A stretch of DNA of 10,910 bases from Phoronis pallida (Eukaryota > Phoronida > Phoronidae). Within the stretch, counting starts at the first letter, position 1, and each line of letters starts with the position of its first letter. Under the pieces are notes generated by a model. That model made no database searches and was not told where the DNA came from. It worked only from the letters and a program-made list of their open reading frames with translations. The stretch lies in the NCBI GenBank assembly GCA_028565715.1, contig JAOXYC010222238.1:1-10910 (forward strand), read 5' to 3'. This document shows, one piece after another, positions 1 to 6,769 of the stretch. The position numbers and the translations under genes were made by a program.

Positions 1-684
1 AGCAGTCGATTGGATCGCCTACATATTGACCTGTACCTGTATAAGTGCAAAACAATAAGCATTATTAGGGTAATTGTCGAATTTTAAAAATGATTACAAA
101 ATTGTTATTAAGACCTTTGAACACTACATTAACTTTTATTGATTTCGTATGATGTGTCCCATCATGTCTTTATTGCAATATTATAAGAATTTATCCAGAA
201 GTTGAACTGATTTCATTCGTTCCACTTTTAGTTTATTTTCAGGGGAAATCGCCCATTGACATGTTGGGGCACAATGGGTCAGCATAATATCTTTTTTCAC
301 TTTTCCAACATGGATACATGAAAGATTTGGCGACTTACAACTGAATTGTTATAACAAAATACCACTGGACCTTAACATTTCGACTTTGTGAGTTCGGACT
401 TGCCATTGAAAAGGCTAAAACGATTTTCAAAATTTTCATTTCCTTGCGATCTTTTACAGTTGACTTGGTCCTAACAAAATTAAAAATCTTCAAGTTTGAA
501 GAGGTGAAAATGGAAATATTGTGAATTTTACCAGGACTAGTTTTCAACTTTACATACCTATAATAACTGTACTGACGATAAGTACCGCTAGGGTGTAACG
601 ATGACTCAACCTGTCAAACGCGTCATCGTCACAGTGTAATGAGAACTTGGTCACCTGCACGATGACTTCTAAAAAATTAGACAT
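1..684 (-). CDS. Second innexin paralog, 5' part only (runs off the left edge)
   Basis: Coding exon 1 is 684-558 (42 codons plus one base); exon 2 begins at 36 and continues past base 1. Exon 1 encodes an N-terminus with QVTKFSLHCDDDAFDRLSHRY and the TM1 start TLAVLIVSTVII, very close to the complete innexin at 5295. The 36 bases at the window edge translate, after a phase-1 join, to GTGQYVGDPIDCW, the conserved start of innexin extracellular loop 1 with its first cysteine. The start was chosen because the ATG at 684-682 lies one base after a TTTCAG acceptor and matches the paralog. The rest of the channel (loop 1, TM2-TM4, tail) must lie outside the window. Differences from the neighbour include a shorter N-terminus (by one residue) and a Cys at position 18. 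Intact or broken status cannot be judged. Confidence 0.9.
37..557 (-). other. Intron 1 of the second innexin gene (521 bp, phase 1)
   Basis: The donor is ATAG|GTATGTAAAG at 558/557 and the acceptor is TTATACAG|GTACAG at 37/36. The position and phase are identical to the intron in the complete innexin, although the two intron sequences share no obvious similarity. A second AG six bases further on (32-31) would also splice in frame. Confidence 0.88.
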
Positions 685-930
685 TCTGAAACAAAATAAA
701 CACAATAAATTTTTATAAGCTTTTGGCTTAACCATTTAAATTGTAGTAACATTATGCTATGACAACCTTATCGCGTTTGCACTGATCAGTCCAGCCGTGT
801 CAATTAAAGAAATTGAAAAGTTGTTGAAAAGTTGTGAGGTGAGATGAATTTGAAGTTTCTTTCACATGGAAATTATCTTTAAATTCAATATTTGCTGCAT
901 GTCTAAGGTTTTTATAACAAGAGGACAATA

Positions 931-1012
931 AGTTCAACGATTGTCAATGCAATTTGTTTTTATGACTTGTATGGTCATGGACACGGTTTATGCCGGGGGT
1001 TTATGCATCTTC
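931..1012 (+). repeat. Dispersed repeat, copy R1
   Basis: AGTTCAACGATT, then CAATTTGTTT, then TATGGTCATGGACA recur in reverse orientation at 9440-9366, and in part at 9649-9703. R1 carries about 13 extra bases (TGCCGGGGGTTTA) absent from the other two. Confidence 0.75.
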
Positions 1013-1014
1013 AA

Positions 1015-1060
1015 TTGAATAAACCAATGAGCTAGTCTGTATCTAGCTCATTGAATAAAC
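1015..1060. repeat. Short hairpin flanked by a 10-bp direct repeat
   Basis: CAATGAGCTAG and CTAGCTCATTG form perfect 11-bp arms around a 7-base loop (1025-1053). TTGAATAAAC occurs on both sides (1015-1024 and 1051-1060), overlapping the right arm end. It has no apparent coding role. Confidence 0.8.
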
Positions 1061-3171
1061 AAAGTTGAAACGCAACGGAGCAAGCTATTTCAAAAAATCA
1101 TGAACGATTTTATGCAAAGGTAATTACACATTATCAAATTCGTCTTGATTTTGTCCCGACTATATGGCCAATCATGTCATTTCTGCACATTATGATAATT
1201 CTTTTCAGTGGCATTCAAGTTATGCTACCGAAGGACTGATCTTTTATGTGGCTCATCATGCCTAATGCTTTTACACATTCACTGCCAACATCAACATAAA
1301 GTTACATTCATTGCTTTGATACATCTTTACAACAGTTCAAAATAAAGTTGCTCAACCTTTAACAATGTGATGTTTTATATGATGCGCCGCTATTCAATAG
1401 ATAATGTATCATAACAAAAGAACATTATCTAAGCATGTAAGGACGCTTTAGTGAAAGGGAAAGTGTAAGCTTTATTCAACGGACCGTCAACCGGCTGTCT
1501 GATATCTATGGTTAAGAAAAATACCTTTATGAGTTCGACCTGGGATAAATATGTATAATATTGGTCTCAGGTTAAACAAACCCAGTTGAATTAAATCGAT
1601 GCTTTCGTTTGTCGAACAACAATGCCTAAATTGGTTGGTTATTTGACTCCCAAAATTGCCCACCCGTCATTCGAATTGAATGTTATCTCTAAATTACATA
1701 TGTCATTACTTCAGAGGGCCTAGAGTAAAAAAATGTCATCGTTTCTGCAATCTCATACGACACTTGTTTGCTTACCAAAAACAAATAAACAAAAAAACAA
1801 ATCATTGTCCCCGGGTCATGCCCAATCCCTTTTTATTTACAATGACGTTGACCTACCTGTTAAAACTGCCCTTTGGTTGATGTAATAAATTTTATTGAGG
1901 TCAACTAGTATTTTATTACTTCTACTTGAAAATACATTTCGTGTCGACTAGTTCATTTCAAATATTTCATATTTGTAAATGATTATGAAATTAAAAGAGG
2001 ACAGTACTATTATAGTATAACATTTCACCGAGTTAACCGATTTTAAAATAAAGATGACACCTGTCAAAGGTGACTTTCACATGATTAGCTCATCATTTTG
2101 TGAATAAAGCCTTGTTGATGATGGGTTAAACAATTGTTCCTTCTTTTATTATAATATTTATTTTTTATAAATCATTACTGGTTTCAAAAATTACGTCTTT
2201 CATCAAGTTGTATCTTTAACACAATGACAAAATGAACATAACGTGGTGAAACATTGACATTAAATATTTTTCCTAGGGCCCAATGGATTTTTGAAGATAT
2301 TTCATGTAAATAACAATTAAAACATTTTAAAATTGATAAAATTAGCAAGTATATAAAGAGAGATATTATTGCGAAAATTATTCTACAATCCATCAGCAAA
2401 CTCAAGAACGCAACCAACCCAGTCGGCCACATTTGTCCATTCAGAAATATGAATGAAATCAACACAAATAATACAGGTGATCACTCCATAAACAAGTATG
2501 CTATAATAACTTACGTGTTAGGGTAGCGAGTTTACTGAGATCTTCTTAAATACGTGACTGTGTCGTTTACCGCCCAGAAGGCCTTATCAATAAGGAAGAT
2601 GCCCAGTAATTCAAAAACGTATACGTATACCTCTCGTACCGGTTGAAGTGATGACCTTATTGACTACCACGCATATCTATTCATAACGCGATGAATAAAA
2701 ACAAAATCGTCCGATTGTCAGGGGTGACACCCACGACCAGCCGTGCATGTAATTGACGGGGAAAACCATGATTCACGGTTTTATTATAAATTCGTAAACA
2801 TTTTTTTTCATTACCTGAAATATTTTCACGCGTCACCAACGTGAGAAGCAAAACCGATCACCTTAAACACGTGTTTCTAATTTCTCAAGCTTTCAGCCAG
2901 GGGCTAACGGCATAATAATTTGTTTTGAGATTTATTATGTCATACATTTGATATTTCTACAAGTTGCAGAAATATCATATCAACATCAGCTGTTTTACGC
3001 GTTTGTTTTTAGGAAAATAAAGCCCTCGATGGCACTCATTATAAATACAATAGAGCCCGAATTCAAGCAAAATCAATGTTTATTTAAAAAAAAAACCTTT
3101 GCACCATAAATGATTCATACCATAAATAAGATTAAGACTAACAAAACAAGTAACACATCGTGATTGCTCTC

Positions 3172-3266
3172 AATAAAAAATGTGTTAGGAAATATTTCAT
3201 TATCAGGGCAGTTTCGTCCACTCAATAGGACTGTTGGCGCTGTATTTCAAAGGCAAAATTGTTTGT
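3172..3266. repeat. Innexin 3' UTR duplicate, copy A
   Basis: This stretch closely matches 3679-3783, the 3' UTR of the complete innexin. Shared blocks include GGAAATATTTCATTATCAGG, GTCCACTCAATAGGAC and GTTGGCGCTGTA. Copy A lacks about 11 bases found in copy B. It continues, after the inserted palindrome, into the duplicated coding tail at 3566-3654. Confidence 0.88.
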
Positions 3267-3558
3267 CAACTATGAACAGCGTATTATTTTAAATGGATTT
3301 TTCTCATCAAAATGGCATGTCTATTTTAGCTCTGGATAGACTGAACTGTTCACAAGCCCTACCCCACCCCAGACCCTGAGCGAGGATACCTATATTAATG
3401 TAGGTATCCTCGCCCAGGAGAGAGCGAGGATACCTATATTAATATAGGTATCCTCGCTCAGGGTCTGGGGTGAGGTGGGGCTTATGAACAGTTCAGCCCA
3501 TTGAGAGCTAAAAAAGACATGCCATTTTGATGAGAAAAATCCATTTAAAATAATACAC
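3267..3558. mobile_element. Foldback (MITE-like) palindromic element of about 290 bp
   Basis: The two halves are reverse complements of each other about a centre at 3418/3419. The arms run about 3275-3418 and 3419-3562, with roughly a dozen mismatches and no net indel outside the centre. Matching landmarks are AATGGATTTTTCTCATC on the left with its complement at 3532-3548, and AGACCCTGAGCGAGGATACC with its complement at 3447-3466. The element splits the duplicated innexin tail exactly where the intact copy is continuous. It is flanked on both sides by TGTTTGT (3260-3266 and 3559-3565), a plausible 7-bp target-site duplication. It has no coding capacity, so any transposase would have to act in trans. 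Confidence 0.75.
3422..3459. repeat. Perfect 38-bp palindrome inside the foldback element
   Basis: GAGCGAGGATACCTATATT is followed immediately by its exact reverse complement with no spacer. A near copy with two mismatched pairs lies at 3376-3417. Hairpins therefore nest within the larger inverted repeat. Confidence 0.93.
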
Positions 3559-3565
3559 TGTTTGT

Positions 3566-3654
3566 GGCTCTCAGATATTTTCACCAGATAGTTTACTAGG
3601 ATGGTAAGCCATCCGAACTCTTTTAAAATGCTCCCACAGTCCAAGTACAAGATC
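3566..3654 (-). pseudogene. Relic of an innexin 3' end (last 27 codons plus stop)
   Basis: On the minus strand, 3654-3571 reads in frame DLVLGLWEHFKRVRMAYHP and on to ...SGENI-stop. It matches the C-terminus of the complete innexin, apart from Ala to Val and Lys to Met, and keeps the same stop codon. Upstream of 3654 the similarity ends abruptly and no splice acceptor is visible, so the piece cannot be reached as an exon by any evident route. It is the remains of a partial tandem duplication whose 3' UTR half lies at 3172-3266, separated from it by a palindromic insertion. An alternative is an old third innexin gene that lost all but its tail. Confidence 0.85.
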
Positions 3655-3678
3655 GTTTAATTATAAAGGGTGCTGTGA

Positions 3679-3783
3679 ATAAAAATGTGTTTGGAAATAT
3701 TTCATTATCAGGCAGTTTTGTCCACTCAATAGGACCGTTGGCGCTGTACTGTAGATGTACTTAAGATGCAAAATTATTTGTCC
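3679..3783. repeat. Innexin 3' UTR, copy B (belongs to the complete gene)
   Basis: This directly follows the stop codon of the complete innexin on the minus strand and matches 3172-3266. Downstream, at 3661-3656, is ATTAAA on the minus strand, about 130 bases past the stop and a candidate polyadenylation signal. That signal sits at the duplication boundary. Confidence 0.8.
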
Positions 3784-3792
3784 AAATGGCTC

Positions 3793-5295
3793 TCAGATAT
3801 TTTCACCAGATAGTTTACTGGGGTGGTAAGCCTTCCGAGCTCTTTTGAAATGCTCCCACAGTCCCAGTACGAGATCGGTTATAACAATGTCATTGGTGTT
3901 CTTACTGACCAATCTCAAAACAAAGACTCCATCCTGGCGAAGGTAGTCGTTGACAAAGGCGCGCGCAAGTTTCTTGTCGCTTGGCGAGTTCAACTGGTCG
4001 TCCATTAACAGGAACTTCTTCAGGTAATGGTAGCGGGACTTGTAGAAGAGGCTACAAATCCATGGTAAGACCCCCCAGGCAGAAAAGATCGCCACCAGAA
4101 CCAACCAGAACCAGATGAAGATGAAAATCTTCTCGCTGAATAGATTGATAGGAAGCACGCATTGGAGGGTGTAGCGGTGCACGTTGGTTATTCCCCCCAA
4201 TCGCCTGATCTCAATGTCGCAGAAGGTCACGCGTGGAAATGCGCGGGATTCTTTCCAATCTGTGCCGTTTGCAATCTTCGATATAACCTCGAAGCCGTAG
4301 ACATTGTAGTCCATTCTCAGGAAAGAGTTTAGCAAAAACAGTTGACAGATGGCGTTGACGATGTAAAGCACTTTAACTAGAAGATAAGACATTATCATTT
4401 TATTTCCGCGCGCCTTGTTACAACAGAACATCAACTTTGCCATCAACCCTCCCTTGTGGTCATTACAATGAACGAAGTATCGATCCATATGTTTCACGAG
4501 GTAGTCAGTTGTCGTCTTCCGCTTTTCTGGGTCGAGGTGATCCGCAGTGGACACCGCTCCTACAATACCAGTAATGTTAAGACCAACACGTCCATTGAGT
4601 AACCTCCAGACGACATGAGGAAGATAGAACAGGGTAGCCATGGCCAGCAGAATGAAAGGCATCCACTGATAGTAGCTGAGTTCTCTATCCTGACGTGTGG
4701 GGACATCTATTGGGATATTTTCTAAGCTCGTGTGCCATCCAACGTAGTAAGTGTTACTGACCCAGCATAGATGATCTGCATATTTAACGTGTTGGTCCTT
4801 GAAGTGACTTGGTGTCCAACAATCTATAGGGTCGCCGACATACTGTTGGGTACCTATAAAACATTAAACAAGTCCTGTGAACACAAATCTGAAGACTATA
4901 GATATATTGCAGATATCCACAACGACTTATAGTTTCGAAGATTAATATCAAAATGAATATGAAAAAGAACACAAAATTGTTTAAGTCCATGTCGACGTTT
5001 CGTTTCATTCAACAACGAATACTTATGAAATCGGAAATTCAGAAGAGTGTCAGTTCCAAATAGCGGACTTAAGTACGATCAACGAGAGGCAACATCAATG
5101 GATATAAATTTGGTTCTATCATAGTTTGCCAAATTGAAAATATAGGCCAAATAATGAATATTTACCTATAATGACGGTACTGATGATAAGTACCGCGAGA
5201 GTGTAGCGATGACTCATCCTGTCAAACACGTCATCATCATAGTTGACAGAGAACTTGGTCACCTGACCTATCAGTTCTAAGAATTGCAACCCCAT
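3793..5295 (-). CDS. Innexin (gap-junction/hemichannel protein), complete, two coding exons
   Basis: Coding exons are 5295-5166 and 4853-3793, giving 396 residues, a usual innexin length. Innexins form intercellular channels and hemichannels in the plasma membrane. Seen in the protein: an N-terminal QVTKFS...DRMSHRY motif; TM1 about 32-49; YVGDPIDCW at 48-56 and LCWVSNTYY at 72-80, giving the two first-loop cysteines C55 and C73; YYQWMPF at 104-110 leading into TM2 with proline P122; TM3 about 196-222; second-loop cysteines C255 and C275; TM4 about 285-312; and a C-terminal DGVFVLRL segment at 351-358. Four helices, two cysteines per extracellular loop and YYQW are diagnostic of the family. 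N239-G-T is a glycosylation sequon in loop 2. The exons join in phase 1 (G|GT = Gly44). The start is the ATG one base after a splice acceptor; it aligns with the paralog at 684. A possible ATTAAA polyadenylation signal lies at 3661-3656. The family call is firm; the subfamily is not assigned. Confidence 0.96.
4854..5165 (-). other. Intron 1 of the complete innexin gene (312 bp, phase 1)
   Basis: On the minus strand the donor reads ATAG|GTAAATAT (exon ends at 5166) and the acceptor reads TTTTATAG|GTACCC (exon resumes at 4853). Removing it restores the continuous innexin segment STVIIG-TQQYVGDPIDCW across the end of TM1. Without splicing, the first exon reads into an unrelated tail and a stop. 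Confidence 0.93.
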
Positions 5296-5322
5296 CCTGA
5301 AAATGAATATGAAAGTCAATTA
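5296..5322 (-). other. Splice acceptor just before the innexin start codon (5' UTR intron end)
   Basis: The minus strand reads CATTTTCAG|G-ATG, with the AG at 5298-5297, one transcribed base at 5296, then the ATG at 5295-5293. The paralog near 684 has the same layout (TTGTTTCAG|A-ATG). This implies an upstream non-coding exon, spliced so that the ATG is almost the first thing in the coding exon. I could not locate that exon or the promoter. Confidence 0.7.
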
Positions 5323-5370
5323 CAATTTATGCAAATTAATCAATTTGATCAATTTATGCAAATTAATCAA
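5323..5370. promoter_or_regulatory. 27-bp tandem duplication carrying two octamer (ATGCAAAT) sites
   Basis: CAATTTATGCAAATTAATCA occurs at 5323 and again at 5350. Each copy contains an exact ATGCAAAT octamer (5329-5336 and 5356-5363) followed by TAAT. Octamers are bound by POU-homeodomain factors. The pair lies 30-70 bases upstream of the innexin coding exon, probably within the 5' UTR intron. The duplication is seen directly; the regulatory role is inferred. Confidence 0.45.
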
Positions 5371-5371
5371 A

Positions 5372-5995
5372 TCAAAAGATAGCTCTGAAAAGTAAATGTG
5401 CGTACAATACCATTATCGGCTTTCAAATAGGGGTTTTGATATGTTGCGAGTTTAATTGTTATCTTCATGGTAACATACATACACACATTTATGCTTAGAA
5501 TAAAATACGCCATCCGATTTTTTTTAAATTTCGACATTTTTGAAATCAACGTAAGATGGGAACGTTGCGATTTAGGCTAATTGGCACTTTTTAAAAATAG
5601 GTTTCTCCGCATTGAGTGGTCAAATCTCCATAAAAATTAAAAGATATAGTTTTTAGCCTTAGTAAAAAGGAAACTTTTCTCATATTTTTTATTGACCCCT
5701 CCGTTGATGAGTTACAGAGCTTCAAAAATGAAGACTTTCATAAAAAACAAAATTTAAGAAAATTTTAGCTTTAAAATTCAATATTTCCAAAATTAAAAAT
5801 ATTAGAAAATTTTGAGACCCGTTTCTCTTCAATACATAAAATAGACTAAAAAAAACCCCGGGAGACCTAGGTTCGATTCTCCAAATTTACTAACCTCTCA
5901 TAAAATATATACTTTTTGGGCACAAATTAAACAGTATGTTTTGTATGTCATGAAAACTGACCCCCGGTAGTCACTAAGGTTCACCCGGCGTTACA
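5372..5995. other. AT-rich flank upstream of the complete innexin; no gene identified
   Basis: Runs of A and T dominate, especially 5580-5830. An upstream non-coding innexin exon could lie here but no donor stands out. GGTTCGATTCT at 5869-5879 resembles a pol III B box, but no A box or tRNA fold accompanies it, so at most it is a SINE remnant. Confidence 0.5.
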
Positions 5996-6769
5996 ACTAG
6001 ATGTGTGACCCGCGCTTCGCTGCGGGGTGTGCGCGTGCTTCGCACGTACACACCCCTTGGACATACACACCCCATTACCTTGACCTACCTCGACTTTTAC
6101 CGACTTTTGCCGCGCTTCGCGCGCTCTTGCCCGTGCGGGGTGTGCGCGTGCTTTGCACGTGCAAACCCTGTGCACATGTACACCCCATTGCCTTGAACAA
6201 CCTCGTTTTTTCCCGACTTTCCGCGCTCCGCGCGGAACTGCACGTGCAGGCACGTGCGGGGTGTGCGCGTGCTTCGCACGTGCACACCCCGTGCACATGC
6301 ACACCTCGTCACTTTGAGTCACCTCGACTGTTCCAGCGCGAAAACTTGCGGACGACGGACACACAGACATATACACACACATTTGCATACTTATATATTA
6401 GACTAGATGTGTGACCCGCGCTTCGCTGCGGGGTGTGCGCTTCGCACGTGTACACCCCTTGCAGATGCACACCCCGTTACGTTGACCCACCTCGACTTTT
6501 ACCGACTTTTCCTGCGTTCGCGCGCTCTTGCCCGTGCGGGGTGTGCGCGTGCTTCGCACGTGCACACCCCGTGGACATTTACACCCCGTTTCTTTGACCA
6601 ACCTCGAGTTTTGCCGACTTCCCGCGCTTCGCACGTGCACACCTCGTCACTTTGGGTCACCTCGACTGTTCCAGCGCTTCGCGCTGTCAAAACTTGCGGA
6701 AAGACACACACACACACACAAACGCACACGCAGACGGACAGACATTTTCATACTTATATATTAGATTAG
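5996..6769. repeat. GC-rich tandem repeat block: two units of about 406 and 363 bp
   Basis: Each unit opens with TAGATGTGTGACCCGCG (6001 and 6407, so a 406-bp period) and closes with a CA/GA-rich microsatellite, then CATACTTATATATTAGA. Within units, a smaller monomer of about 110-120 bp recurs: GGGGTGTGCGC begins at 6024, 6137, 6258, 6430 and 6538, with a truncated copy near 6625. Each forms a hairpin, GGGGTGTGCGCGTGC-TTC-GCACGTGCACACCCC. The base composition is sharply different from its surroundings. Frames open in several registers here but all just translate the repeat. It may be a non-autonomous transposon with an internal tandem core, or a satellite. Confidence 0.88.
6699..6745 (+). repeat. 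CA-rich microsatellite tail of repeat unit 2
   Basis: GACACACACACACACACAAA runs into GCACACGCAGACGGACAGAC. The counterpart in unit 1 (about 6350-6382) is shorter and interrupted, showing that the tails vary in length between units. Confidence 0.8.

Larger units (their letters stand above)
686..3171. other. AT-rich interval upstream of the second innexin; no gene identified
   Basis: No open frame here is convincing. The longest, about 93 codons on the minus strand at 2184-2465, resembles no family I recognise and lacks good splice context. The 5' non-coding exon and promoter of the second innexin may lie here. Small structures seen are a hairpin at 1025-1053, a dispersed repeat at 931-1012, the self-complementary GTATACGTATAC near 2620, and a 10-bp-arm inverted repeat at 2949-2977. 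An AATAAA on the minus strand at 3084-3079 could serve the relic innexin copy. Confidence 0.6.

Noticed and set aside
685-735. Upstream extension of the second innexin's first exon to 735
   Set aside because: It reads through the TTTTGTTTCAG acceptor into intron sequence and has no similarity to the other innexin.
120-1230. Possible weak similarity between about 130-190 and 1140-1210
   Set aside because: There are only scattered matches such as ATCATGTC, at a level plausible by chance in AT-rich sequence.
2184-2465. 93-codon hydrophobic minus-strand frame as a membrane protein
   Set aside because: Hydrophobicity is expected from AT-rich DNA. There is no family motif, and it does not align with any innexin transmembrane segment.
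3390-3650. 86-codon minus-strand frame covering the palindromic element
   Set aside because: It reads the duplicated innexin tail in the wrong frame and then the inverted repeat. It is not a gene.
5293-5319. An upstream in-frame ATG that would add eight residues to the innexin N-terminus
   Set aside because: The added codons are the polypyrimidine tract and AG of the splice acceptor. The paralog shows the same boundary with unrelated sequence upstream, and innexin N-termini begin at the downstream Met.
5860-5885. tRNA gene or tRNA-derived SINE (B-box-like GGTTCGATTCT)
   Set aside because: The bases flanking the loop do not pair as a T stem, and no A box or acceptor stem is present. It is at most a degraded SINE fragment.
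6024-6660. CRISPR array
   Set aside because: The regularly spaced palindromic cores are eukaryotic tandem repeats; the spacers are themselves repeated and the period is over 100 bp.
5981-6769. Many overlapping open frames of 60-137 codons on both strands, rich in His, Thr, Arg and Cys
   Set aside because: They are translations of the GC-rich tandem hairpin repeat, open in several registers at once with the same short motifs recurring. Nothing resembles a conserved protein.
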